Shown: positions 6,356-14,012 of the stretch, piece by piece
How the letters are laid out: every line of letters begins with the position of its first letter
Numbering within the stretch: position 1 is the first letter of the stretch
Assembly (NCBI GenBank): GCA_023428085.1
Contig: JAEYZK010000261.1
Coordinates: 1 to 20,490, forward strand
Direction: 5' to 3'
Source of the DNA: Pseudomonadota bacterium
GTDB lineage: Bacteria; Myxococcota; Myxococcia; Myxococcales; Anaeromyxobacteraceae
Length of the DNA: 20,490 nucleotides
The notes under the pieces: model-generated
The model's input: only the letters and a program-made list of their open reading frames with translations
Database searches by the model: none
What the model was told of the DNA's origin: nothing
Translations under genes and position numbers: made by a program

Positions 6356-7687
6356 TCAGCGCCAGCCGTGCCACCGTCGGGGCCACGAGCGGTGTCTCCA
6401 CGGCGCCTTCCGGTGGGGCGCCTGGAGGTACACGGTCACCGAGCCTTCCACGTTGTCGGCCAGGACGTCCTCGTCTCCGTCCCCGTTCACGTCCGCGGTG
6501 ACGACCATGGTGCCGAAGGAGGGCGCGCTTGGGCTCCCGATCCCCGTGGGATAGGAGGCGGCGAGCTGGAACGCGCCGCGACCGTCACCGCGCAGCTCCG
6601 AGACCGGTCCCGGAGAGCAGTACCCTTCCGCCCCGCACTGCGACGACGCCAACACGTCCGGGCGGCGGTCGCCGTCGAGGTCGGCGACCGCGACGGACTG
6701 GACGTGCTTGCCGCCGCCGTCGTAGGTCGCGGCCGTCCGGAAGCTCCCGTCCCCGTTCCCGAGCAGGACTCCGACGAGGCCGTGGGGGGTCGCCTCCCCG
6801 CCGCCGCAGCCGTACCTGGCGTCCGGGGAGCAGAGCGCGATCACCAGGTCGAGCCGCCGGTCTCGATCGACGTCGGCCACGGCGACCGACGGCTGGCCGA
6901 AGCCGCCCGCGTCGTAGCTCGCGATGGGCGCGAACGTCCCGTCGCCGTTGCCGAGGAGCACTCCCGCGGTGAAGTACCCGCTCCCGAGCACGACGTCGGC
7001 GTGTCCGTCGCGGTTCAGGTCGGCGGTCGCCAGCGAGTGCGCGCTCAACCCGGTGAGGGTCAGCGGCGGCTGGAAGGACCCGTCGCCGTTGCCCAGCAGC
7101 ACGCCGAGCAGCCCGCCCCCGCATGGATCCGCGTCGCAGCGGTGGGCCACGAGGACGTCCGGATCGCCATCCTCGTTCACGTCGGCCACCGCGACCGCGG
7201 TCGCCTGGATCCCGCCCGAGGCGACGGTCACGGCGGGCCGCAGCGTTCCGTCTCCGGCGCCCGTGAGGATGCCGACGGTGTCGGAGGACCCGTTGGCCGC
7301 GACCACGTCGGGCCAGCCGTCGTGGTCGAGGTCCGCGACCGCGACCGCGGTCACCGGGGCACCGCCGGTCGCCGCGTCGCTGGCCGGTCCGAACGTCCCG
7401 TCCCCCCGGCCCCGGAGCACGCTCACGACCCCCTCGGCGGAGGCCTGGTAACACTCCACGAACGCCGAGGAGCAGCCACCGACGACCACGTCCGCCACGC
7501 CGTCCCGGTCCATGTCCGCCACCGCGAGGACGGCGCCGTTCGAGGACCCGGACGCGTAGGTCCCCCCGAGGACGAGCGAGGGGTTCGAGGCGGGGCGCGC
7601 GTCGGCGCCGCGAGCGAGCGCGAGCAGGCTCAGCGAGACGACCGCGATGATCGACGAGCGGCGAGCGGGCGGGACGCAGCGATCCAT
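6356..7687 (-). CDS. Secreted FG-GAP/VCBS repeat protein
   Basis: The protein is 443 residues from ATG 7687, preceded by an excellent ribosome binding site (AGGAGGAG, 5-6 bases away). The open frame continues far upstream, but this start gives a standard signal peptide (MDRCVPPARRSSIIAVVSLS, then LLALARGADA) with likely cleavage near residue 30. There is no lipobox. At least seven FG-GAP/VCBS motifs follow (ADMDRDGVADVV, ADLDHDGWPDVV, ADVNEDGDPDVL, ADLNRDGHADVV, ADVDRDRRLDLV, ADLDGDRRPDVL, ADVNGDGDEDVL), which suits a single seven-bladed propeller with calcium sites. Cys pairs are scattered in the loops. The last 20 residues are oddly Arg/Trp/His-rich and may result from a frameshift near 6400. 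It lies upstream of the larger FG-GAP lipoprotein on the same strand and may act with it at the cell surface. The ligand is unknown. Confidence 0.85.
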   Translation of the reverse strand: MDRCVPPARRSSIIAVVSLSLLALARGADARPASNPSLVLGGTYASGSSNGAVLAVADMDRDGVADVVVGGCSSAFVECYQASAEGVVSVLRGRGDGTFGPASDAATGGAPVTAVAVADLDHDGWPDVVAANGSSDTVGILTGAGDGTLRPAVTVASGGIQATAVAVADVNEDGDPDVLVAHRCDADPCGGGLLGVLLGNGDGSFQPPLTLTGLSAHSLATADLNRDGHADVVLGSGYFTAGVLLGNGDGTFAPIASYDAGGFGQPSVAVADVDRDRRLDLVIALCSPDARYGCGGGEATPHGLVGVLLGNGDGSFRTAATYDGGGKHVQSVAVADLDGDRRPDVLASSQCGAEGYCSPGPVSELRGDGRGAFQLAASYPTGIGSPSAPSFGTMVVTADVNGDGDEDVLADNVEGSVTVYLQAPHRKAPWRHRSWPRRWHGWR

Positions 7688-7740
7688 GGCTCTCCTCCTG
7701 TGGCGCCGCCCCGGGAGTGGAGGCAGCGTGCCACGCGCGA

Positions 7741-7766
7741 TCCTCGCGCGCGCTCCTCGCGCGCGC
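7741..7766. repeat. 13-bp tandem duplication of alternating CG
   Basis: TCCTCGCGCGCGC occurs twice in tandem in the 152-bp gap between the acetyltransferase stop and the start of the FG-GAP gene. The alternating CG runs could favour left-handed DNA or slippage. It is probably neutral; no terminator with a U-tract is visible nearby. Confidence 0.6.
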
Positions 7767-7839
7767 TCCGCCCCGCCCTGCCCGGTCGCTTGGGGTCGCT
7801 CGTTCATCCGGACCCGACGGGGCAGGCCGGTGCGTGGCT

Positions 7840-8480
7840 TCACTCCACGAACGAGTGGCTGAGGATCTCGAACTCCTCCTGAGATGCCCGCCAGCCCTTC
7901 TCGAGCGGCGGGAACCGCGCGTCGAACGCCTCGGCCTCCCGCGGGTCGAGCTGGTACGCCGGGCTCTCGTGGAACGTCCACGTTCGCCCGGCGAGCGTGG
8001 CCGGCCTCAGCGCCCGCACGAGCAGCGCCGACGGGTGTCGCCCGCCCGGGATGCCCACGCCATGCGCCTTGCAGCCCCGGAACCCCGAGCCGACGTAGTT
8101 CGACGGATTCCCGAAGATCACGATCGCCGGACACCCCTCCGCCTCCGCGCGCGCGACGGTGTGGGCCACGAGCGCTCTCCCGATGCCTCTGCGCTGGAGC
8201 TCGGGCAGGACGCTCAACGGTCCGAAGGTGAGCGTCTCCAGCGCCGAGCCGTCGTCGGCCACGAGGCGCGACCGCGTGTAAGGATGTGGCCGGCGATCCG
8301 CCCGCCGACCTCCGCGACGCGGTTCAGGTCGGCGCGGCAGTCCGGGTGCCCGCGCAGCACGTGGACGAGGTAGTGCTCGTCGCACCCGGGCCTGTGGACG
8401 TTCCAGAACGCGCGGCGCGTCAGCTCCACGATCGCGGCGTGGTCGGCGTCGGTCTCAGGCCGCAGCTCGAGGTCCACCAT
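7840..8480 (-). pseudogene. GNAT family N-acetyltransferase (YhbS-like) interrupted by one frameshift
   Basis: From ATG 8480, the minus-strand frame encodes MVDLELRPETDADHAAIVEL and continues to GRIAGHIL. It then leaves the GNAT pattern near 8279-8284. A neighbouring frame resumes exactly there with YTRSRLVADDG, the acetyl-CoA-binding segment LPELQRRGIGRALV, and VIFGNPSNYVGSGFRG down to the stop at 7840. One missing base explains the break; repaired, the protein would be about 213 residues, normal for YhbS-like acetyltransferases. The start codon overlaps the TGA of the beta-mannosidase gene by one base (TGATG), so the two form an operon by translational coupling. The second half could only be made by frameshifting or reinitiation. 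A sequencing error is possible, because both halves otherwise look well preserved. The acceptor substrate is unknown. Confidence 0.8.
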
Positions 8481-10930
8481 CACCCCCACTGCACCGCGTG
8501 CCGCCCCGCGAGGCTCCGCGCGGTGAGCGTGCCACGGAGCGTCCCCGACGCGGGGAGCGCCACCTCGCTGGCCTCGGGCAGGGTGAGCCAGTTGTCCAGC
8601 AGCGAGAGCCCGCCGCCGGCGTCGAAGAGGAAGAGATCGACCACCGGCGCGTCGGTCCGCAGGAGCAGCCGGTCGCCCGCGAGCCGCGCGGAGATCGTCG
8701 CCGCGGCGAGCCGCGCGTCCTTCGGTTCGGCGAGGAGCCGGAACGTCCGCGTGCCGGCGAACGTCGCGACGACGAGGGTCGTCGCCGCGTCCAGCGCGCC
8801 CGCCTCCACCTCGAACACCAGCCGCCGCTCCCCGGGCGCGAGCGTCACCTCCTCCTCCCACGCGGCCAGGACCGCACCGTCGAGCGTCGCGCGCGCCTCG
8901 AGCCGCGCCGTCCCGCGTACGGGCGCGGTCGCGTTGTCGAGCTGCACCCAGAGGCGCATCGCATCGCCGGCGCGCTCGAGCGAGGCGAGCGCGGGCGCGT
9001 ACAGCCGCCGGAGCTCCTGCGCGGCGCACTTCTCCTGGCCTTGCCCGTCCACCACCGACCAGCTCTGCACCGGCCAGCAGTCGTTGAGCTGCCAGACGAG
9101 CGTCCCGCGGCAGAGCGGCGAGCGCCGCCAGTGCTCGATCCCGTGCCGGAGGGCGTCGCGCTGGTTGAGCTGGGTGAAGTACGCCCACTCCTCGAGATCG
9201 CGCGCGGCGGGGTAGTGGAGCTCGACCATCGCGCGGAAGGTCTCGAGCGGCTTCGCCGTCTTGTCGTGCCAGCGCGCGACGCGGTCGTCCACGGGGAGCC
9301 GCAGCGGGTCGGCGTCCCCGCCGGCGCGCATCCGGCGGAGCGCCGCGTGCCCGGGCGCGGCGGCGAAGCCGAACTCGGAGCAGAAGCGCGCCGTGGACCC
9401 GGAGTAGAACGCCCAGTCCCCGCGCCCGTGCCACACGTCCCAGCAGTGCTGGTCGCCCGTCCCGCCGGCGTTGATCCGGTCCCCGCCGAGCGGGGACCCG
9501 GCGACGTAGGGCCGCTCGCCGTCCTCCGCGGCGAGGACCTCGGGGAGCACGCGGTCGTAGATCTCCGCGCCGTAGAGGCGCGGCGGGTGGCGCGCCGGGT
9601 CCTCCCACCCGTCCTGGGCCATGACCTGGTTCTCGTTGTTGCCGCACCAGAGCGCGAGGCTCGGGTGGCTCCGGAGCCGCCGCACGGCGACCGCCGCCTC
9701 GCCGCGCGCCACCTCGAGCGCCGCCGCGTCGTCCGGGTAGTAGCTGCACGCGTACGCGAAGTCCTGCCAGACGAGGAGCCCGAGCTCGTCGCAGGCGTCG
9801 TAGAAGGCGTCGCTCTCGTAGAGCCCGCCGCCCCACACGCGGAGCATGTTCATGTTCATCGCCCGCGCCCGCAGGAGCTGGGCGCGCAGGCGGCGCGGAT
9901 CGATCGCGGACGGGAACGAGTGGTCGGGGATCCAGTTCGCGCCCACGCACCAGACCGCCTGGCCGTTGACGGCGAGCTCGAACGACGCGCCGGCCTCGTC
10001 CGGCTCCTGGCGGAGCTCGACCGTGCGGAACCCGAGCCGCGTGCGCCGGCGGTCGCGCGCGGTCCGCTCCGCGTCCGCGCGCGACGTCGTCCCCGCGGGC
10101 ACGAGGAAGCTCTCGAGCAGGTGCAGGCGCTGCGGGCCGAGCCCCGCGGGCCACCAGCGCTCCGGGGCCGCGAGCAGCGCCGGCTCCGCGTCGCGGAGCG
10201 GTGCCTCGCGGCCCTCGAGGAAGTGAAGCACCTCGAGCGGCTCGCCCGCCTCCTCGTGCGTGCTGTTGACCAGCAGCGTGACATCCCCGCCCGCCTCGTG
10301 CTGCTGGCGGCAGCGGACGTCCGTGAGCCGCCCGGCGTGCTCGACGAGCACGACCGGCAGCCAGATGCCCGCGGAGACGAGGCGCGGCCCCCAGTCCCAG
10401 CCGAACATGTACTGCGCCTTGCGGACGAAGGCCTGCTCGTCGAACCGCAGCGTCGCCGGGGGGAGGCCTTCCCACTCGAGGTACCGGGCGCGCCGCTCGC
10501 GGCCGACGCGGACCGCGGACGCGAGCTCGACCCGCAGCTCGTTCTCGGGCTGGAGGAGGTCGGTCACGTCGAGCTCGAGCGGCACGAACATGTCGTCGTG
10601 GCGGGCGAGCTCGACGCCGTTCAGGAGCACCGCCGCCACGGTGTCGAGCCCCTCGAACCGGAGGACGCGGCGCGGCAGCGCAGGGTCCGGCGCGAAGGCG
10701 AACCGGGTCCGGTAGACCCAGTCCTCCTCGTCCACCCACTGCACCCCGAGCTCGTGCAGGCCGCGGAATGGGTCGGCGATCACATGGTGCCGCTCGAGGT
10801 CGAGGTGCACGTGGCCGGGGACGCGCGCGGGCAGCCAGTCGAGGGCGCTCGTGCCCAGCCTCGCCGGGGGAGCGAGCCAGCGCCGCGCAGCGAGCTGCCA
10901 GCCGTCATGGAGCGAGGTTGTCCGGAGCAT
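8480..10930 (-). CDS. Glycoside hydrolase family 2 beta-mannosidase
   Basis: The protein is 816 residues from ATG 10930. The frame extends 29 codons upstream, but MLRTTSLHDGWQLAARR matches the usual start of the N-terminal sugar-binding domain. The order is a jelly-roll domain (about 1-190, with VPGHVHLDL and GLDTVAAVLLNG), an immunoglobulin-like domain, a TIM barrel (about 330-600, with ANWIPDHSF, NMLRVWGGGLYESDAFYDACDELGLLVWQDF) and C-terminal beta domains. The acid/base Glu is in WCGNNE (E433), and the nucleophile is in CSEFGF (E519). VWGGGLYE and SEFGF are typical of beta-mannosidases rather than beta-galactosidases of this family. There is no signal peptide, so it acts in the cytoplasm on imported manno-oligosaccharides or Man-beta-GlcNAc. 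It is divergent from the GH1 gene across 80 bp and translationally coupled to the acetyltransferase downstream. No strong ribosome binding site is seen. Confidence 0.9.
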   Translation of the reverse strand: MLRTTSLHDGWQLAARRWLAPPARLGTSALDWLPARVPGHVHLDLERHHVIADPFRGLHELGVQWVDEEDWVYRTRFAFAPDPALPRRVLRFEGLDTVAAVLLNGVELARHDDMFVPLELDVTDLLQPENELRVELASAVRVGRERRARYLEWEGLPPATLRFDEQAFVRKAQYMFGWDWGPRLVSAGIWLPVVLVEHAGRLTDVRCRQQHEAGGDVTLLVNSTHEEAGEPLEVLHFLEGREAPLRDAEPALLAAPERWWPAGLGPQRLHLLESFLVPAGTTSRADAERTARDRRRTRLGFRTVELRQEPDEAGASFELAVNGQAVWCVGANWIPDHSFPSAIDPRRLRAQLLRARAMNMNMLRVWGGGLYESDAFYDACDELGLLVWQDFAYACSYYPDDAAALEVARGEAAVAVRRLRSHPSLALWCGNNENQVMAQDGWEDPARHPPRLYGAEIYDRVLPEVLAAEDGERPYVAGSPLGGDRINAGGTGDQHCWDVWHGRGDWAFYSGSTARFCSEFGFAAAPGHAALRRMRAGGDADPLRLPVDDRVARWHDKTAKPLETFRAMVELHYPAARDLEEWAYFTQLNQRDALRHGIEHWRRSPLCRGTLVWQLNDCWPVQSWSVVDGQGQEKCAAQELRRLYAPALASLERAGDAMRLWVQLDNATAPVRGTARLEARATLDGAVLAAWEEEVTLAPGERRLVFEVEAGALDAATTLVVATFAGTRTFRLLAEPKDARLAAATISARLAGDRLLLRTDAPVVDLFLFDAGGGLSLLDNWLTLPEASEVALPASGTLRGTLTARSLAGRHAVQWG

Positions 10931-11010
10931 TGTGGGACAAGGTATTCGGAAGCGCGACGGAAGAGAACGGCGAGCGCCGCACGCCCCTTCGATGCTAGAA
11001 CCGTGCGTCG
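10931..11010. promoter_or_regulatory. Divergent intergenic region of the two glycosidase genes
   Basis: These 80 bp must hold promoters for both the beta-mannosidase (minus) and the beta-glucosidase (plus). No Shine-Dalgarno is visible before either start. An extended -10-like word, TGCTAGAAC (10993-11001), sits about 10 bp before the GH1 start and would give a leaderless or near-leaderless transcript. No matching -35 is seen, so this is weak. Confidence 0.25.
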
Positions 11011-12501
11011 ATGGCACGAGCGAAGAGACGCGACGCGAGAGGGACCCGGACCGCCAATCGTCGCGGCACCCGGAAGGCGAGCCCGCAGAGGCGCAAGACG
11101 GCGGCGCCCTTCCCGGAGGACTTCCTCTGGGGGGCGGCGACGGCCTCCTATCAGATCGAGGGCGCGATCGACGAGGACGGGCGCGCGCCGTCCATCTGGG
11201 ACATGTTCTCGGCGCGGCCCGGGGCCGTCAACGACGGCGACACCGGCGCGGTCGCGTGCGACCACTACCACCGCCACCGCGAGGACGTCGCCCTCATGCG
11301 GCGGCTCGGCCTCCGGGCGTACCGGTTCAGCGTCGCCTGGCCGCGCGTCCTGCCCGAGGGCACGGGGGCGGTCAACGAGAAGGGGCTCGCCTTCTACGAT
11401 CGGCTCGTGGACGACCTGCTCCGCGCCGGGATCGAGCCCAACCTGACGCTCTACCACTGGGACCTGCCGCTCGCGCTCCACGCGCGGGGCGGGTGGCTGG
11501 ACCGCGACGTCGCGAGCTGGTTCGCCGACTACGCGACCGTCGTCGCCCGGCGGCTCGGCGATCGCGTGAAGCGCTGGGGCACGCTCAACGAGCCGCCCGT
11601 GTTCGTCACGTTCGGCTACGAGGAGGGCAAGCACGCCCCCGGCGAGCGCCGGCCGCGGCGCGAGGTGCTCCTCGTCGCGCACAACGCGATGCGCGCGCAC
11701 GCCCGCGCGGTGCAGGCGCTGCGCGCCGCGGTCCCGGACGGAAAGGTCGGCTGGGCGCTCAACACCGCCCCGACGATCCCGGCGAGCGAGTCCCCCGCCG
11801 ACGTGGAGGCCGCCCGGCAGGCGCTCTTCCGCGTGCACGAGGGCCCGCTGTGGCCCCCGGCGTGGTGGAGCGATCCGGTGCTGGAGGGCCGCTACCCCGA
11901 GGACGGGCTGGCCGTGTACCGCAAGGACATGCCGGCGGGGTGGGAGGCCGACCTCGCCGAGATGAAGCAGCCGCTCGACTGGCTCGGCCTCAACATCTAC
12001 TCCGGCTCCCTCTGGCGCGCCGGCGCGGACGGCCGGCCCGAGGGCGTCTCGCTGCCGACCGGCTACCCGCGCTCGGCGGTGATCTGGCAGCGCATCCTCC
12101 CGCAGGCCCTCTACTGGGGCCCGCGCTACTTCCACGAACGGACGGGGCTGCCGATCCACATCACCGAGAACGGCCTCTCGACCCGCGAGTGGATCTCGCT
12201 CGACGGCGCGGTCCACGATGGGGACCGGGTGGACTACCTGCACCGCGTGCTCCTCGAGATCGCGCGCGCCCGCCGCGACGGGGTGCCGGTGGACGGGTAC
12301 TACCACTGGTCGATCCTGGACAACTTCGAGTGGGCCGAGGGCTACAAGGAGCGCTTCGGCCTCGTCCACGTGGACTACGCGACCCAGCGGCGGATCCCGA
12401 AGGACTCGTACGCGTTCTACCGGAAGGTGATCGCGACGGACGGGCGGGCGCTGCTCGCGAAGACGAAGCTTCCGGCGACGCAGGTGATGGACGAGGGGTA
12501 G
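11011..12501 (+). CDS. bgl: Glycoside hydrolase family 1 beta-glucosidase
   Basis: The protein is 496 residues from ATG 11011. It hydrolyses terminal beta-linked glucose (often also beta-galactose or fucose) from oligosaccharides by a retaining mechanism. The family signature FPEDFLWGAATASYQIEGA lies at about 34-52. The acid/base Glu is E194 (TLNEP) and the nucleophile is E386 (ITENG). Sugar-binding HYHRHREDVALM and the late HWSILDNFEW segment are present, so all key residues are intact. There is no signal peptide; it is cytoplasmic. Unusually, the first 32 residues are a basic tail with 13 Arg/Lys and one Asp (family proteins normally start within a few residues of FPEDF), and no later in-frame start is available. 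It diverges from the GH2 mannosidase, which suggests shared induction by a mixed beta-glycan such as glucomannan; no transporter or regulator gene for this is in the window. Confidence 0.93.
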   Translation: MARAKRRDARGTRTANRRGTRKASPQRRKTAAPFPEDFLWGAATASYQIEGAIDEDGRAPSIWDMFSARPGAVNDGDTGAVACDHYHRHREDVALMRRLGLRAYRFSVAWPRVLPEGTGAVNEKGLAFYDRLVDDLLRAGIEPNLTLYHWDLPLALHARGGWLDRDVASWFADYATVVARRLGDRVKRWGTLNEPPVFVTFGYEEGKHAPGERRPRREVLLVAHNAMRAHARAVQALRAAVPDGKVGWALNTAPTIPASESPADVEAARQALFRVHEGPLWPPAWWSDPVLEGRYPEDGLAVYRKDMPAGWEADLAEMKQPLDWLGLNIYSGSLWRAGADGRPEGVSLPTGYPRSAVIWQRILPQALYWGPRYFHERTGLPIHITENGLSTREWISLDGAVHDGDRVDYLHRVLLEIARARRDGVPVDGYYHWSILDNFEWAEGYKERFGLVHVDYATQRRIPKDSYAFYRKVIATDGRALLAKTKLPATQVMDEG

Positions 12502-12508
12502 CCGATCG

Positions 12509-12541
12509 CCGCTCGCCCTTCGACAAGCTCAGGGTGAGCGG
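12509..12541. terminator. Palindromic repeat copy 2, shared by two convergent gene ends
   Basis: CCGCTCGCCCT (12509-12519) pairs with AGGGTGAGCGG (12531-12541) with one mismatch around an 11-base loop. It carries the same core as the repeat at 3274-3330 (CCCTTCGACAAGCTCAGGGT). It starts 8 bp after the GH1 stop and overlaps the last codons of the minus-strand HAD-ATPase gene, whose TGA (12529-12531) is inside it. A bidirectional terminator is plausible, but there is no T-tract. Confidence 0.55.
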
Positions 12542-13935
12542 CCATCTCTCGTCCGGTGGCGCGCGGCGCGCGGGGGCTCGACGCGGATCGCGGTCGCCAC
12601 GTCGGGCCGGCTCCGGGACCAGCCGATCGCCTCGCCCTCCGCGAGCGCCGGCGGCCGCACCGCCGGGAGCCCCACCGCGTCGAGGAAGCGCGCGAGCCCC
12701 TGGCCCGCGCCCTCGCCCACGGTGACGAGGCCGGTGAGCGAGCGGAGGAGGACCGGCGCGAGCCGGTCGGGCGAGAGCGTCACGAAGAGCGCCGCGCCCG
12801 GATCCTCCGGCCACGCCGCGGGCGCCGCCTGCCACTCGCGCGGGAAGAGGTGGTGCGCCTCGTCGGCCACCCACACGTGCGGCCGCCCGGTGCGGCCGCG
12901 GAGCTCCTGGAGCCGCGGCAGCAGGGCCGCGAACCACGACGGGCGATCCGCGAGCTTCACCCCGAGCAAGTTCACCGCGGGAGAGACCGACGGGTCGGCG
13001 AGGAGCGACAGGACCTCTTCCGCGCTCGGCGCCCGCCCTGCGCCGCCCAGGCTCGTGAGCCCCGCGAACCCCTCGGAGTCGCCCTCCGGGTCGATCACGC
13101 AGAGCTGGTACCGGCGCTCGAGCAGCCGCTCGATCACGCCGCTCGCGGCGGTCGTCTTGCCGCTGCCCGAGGCGCCCGCGAAGAGCAGCCGGTCGCGGGC
13201 CGGCCGGAACCCGACCGGCCCGGCGGCGGTGGTCCCGAGCGGCACGTCCCGCCGCGCCGGGTCGGCGCCCGCGAGGTCGTCCGCGATGAGCCGGTCCGCG
13301 AGCTCCTGCACGCCGTCGCCCCACGCGCGCGCCGTGACGAGGTCGGCCTCCTGCTTCAGCGCCGGCACCGCGTTGGCCACGGCGACGCCGCACTCCGCCA
13401 CCGTCACGAGCGCGTGGTCGTTCTCGGCGTCGCCGACGCCGACGGCCTCGTGGGCCGTGAGCCCGAGCTCCGCGAGCGCCGCGGCGAGGCCGCTCGCCTT
13501 GTTCACCCCCTCGGGGAGCACCATCACCGCGCCCTTGTTGAAGATGACCGTGTGGCCGAGCCCGAGCGCGCGGATCGCCTCGAGCACCGCGAGCTGGTGC
13601 GGCTCCCAGGTGGCGAGGATGACCTTGCCGAGATCGAACGGCACGCCGCGCCGCCGGAGGAGATCGACGAGAGACTCCGGCGGGGGAGCGGCGAGGGGGC
13701 GCTCGACGTTCCGGCGGGGGTCGAACAGCACCGCCCCGTTCTCCGCGACCACGAGGTCGAACAGGTCGAGCCGCGCGAACACCCGCGCGAGGTCCGCGAC
13801 GATCCGGCCGGTCACGAGCAAGGTCCGCCGCCCGCTCGCGCGCAGCCGCTCGAGGGCCCGGGCGGTCTCCTCGGACACCGCGCCGTGGTGGGCGAGGGTC
13901 CCGTCGTAGTCGGTCGCGAGCACGTGGTAGCGCAC
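12529..13935 (-). CDS. HAD-IIB phosphatase fused to a HerA/VirB4-like P-loop ATPase
   Basis: The protein is 468 residues if started at GTG 13935 (MRYHVLATDYDGTLAHHG, the natural start of a HAD domain); a TTG three codons earlier is an alternative. Residues 1-220 are a Cof-type HAD phosphatase: DYDGT at 9-13 (nucleophile and acid/base Asp), a Thr-containing LLVTGR motif, a Lys in FNKGAV or VNKASG, and GVGDAENDH at 166-174 for the metal. Residues about 240-460 are a compact P-loop ATPase with Walker A GASGSGKTT (254-262), a following VIDPEGD segment, and Walker B HVWVADEAHH (353-362) as in HerA/VirB4-type motors. It lacks the HerA N-terminal barrel and is short for a translocase. The substrate of the phosphatase and the role of the ATPase are unknown. 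The last residues (GRSP) are encoded by a dispersed repeat, so the native C-terminus may have been altered. It is divergent from the GDPD gene. Confidence 0.85.
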   Translation of the reverse strand: MRYHVLATDYDGTLAHHGAVSEETARALERLRASGRRTLLVTGRIVADLARVFARLDLFDLVVAENGAVLFDPRRNVERPLAAPPPESLVDLLRRRGVPFDLGKVILATWEPHQLAVLEAIRALGLGHTVIFNKGAVMVLPEGVNKASGLAAALAELGLTAHEAVGVGDAENDHALVTVAECGVAVANAVPALKQEADLVTARAWGDGVQELADRLIADDLAGADPARRDVPLGTTAAGPVGFRPARDRLLFAGASGSGKTTAASGVIERLLERRYQLCVIDPEGDSEGFAGLTSLGGAGRAPSAEEVLSLLADPSVSPAVNLLGVKLADRPSWFAALLPRLQELRGRTGRPHVWVADEAHHLFPREWQAAPAAWPEDPGAALFVTLSPDRLAPVLLRSLTGLVTVGEGAGQGLARFLDAVGLPAVRPPALAEGEAIGWSRSRPDVATAIRVEPPRAARHRTRDGRSP

Positions 13936-14012
13936 GGAGCACAAGGTAGGGATCCCTGGCGGGAGGACCCGCTCCCGCTTGTCACTGGCTTCGCCCTCCG
14001 GGTCGGCTACAA

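Noticed and set aside
8498..11446. Plus-strand 982-codon open frame
   Set aside because: It is antisense to the GH2 mannosidase and runs out of frame into the GH1 gene; no recognisable domain.
13944..14012. TTGTCA hexamer as a promoter for the GDPD gene
   Set aside because: The nearest -10-like word (TACAAG) is about 23 bp away, too far for a standard promoter, and nothing suitable lies at 16-18 bp.
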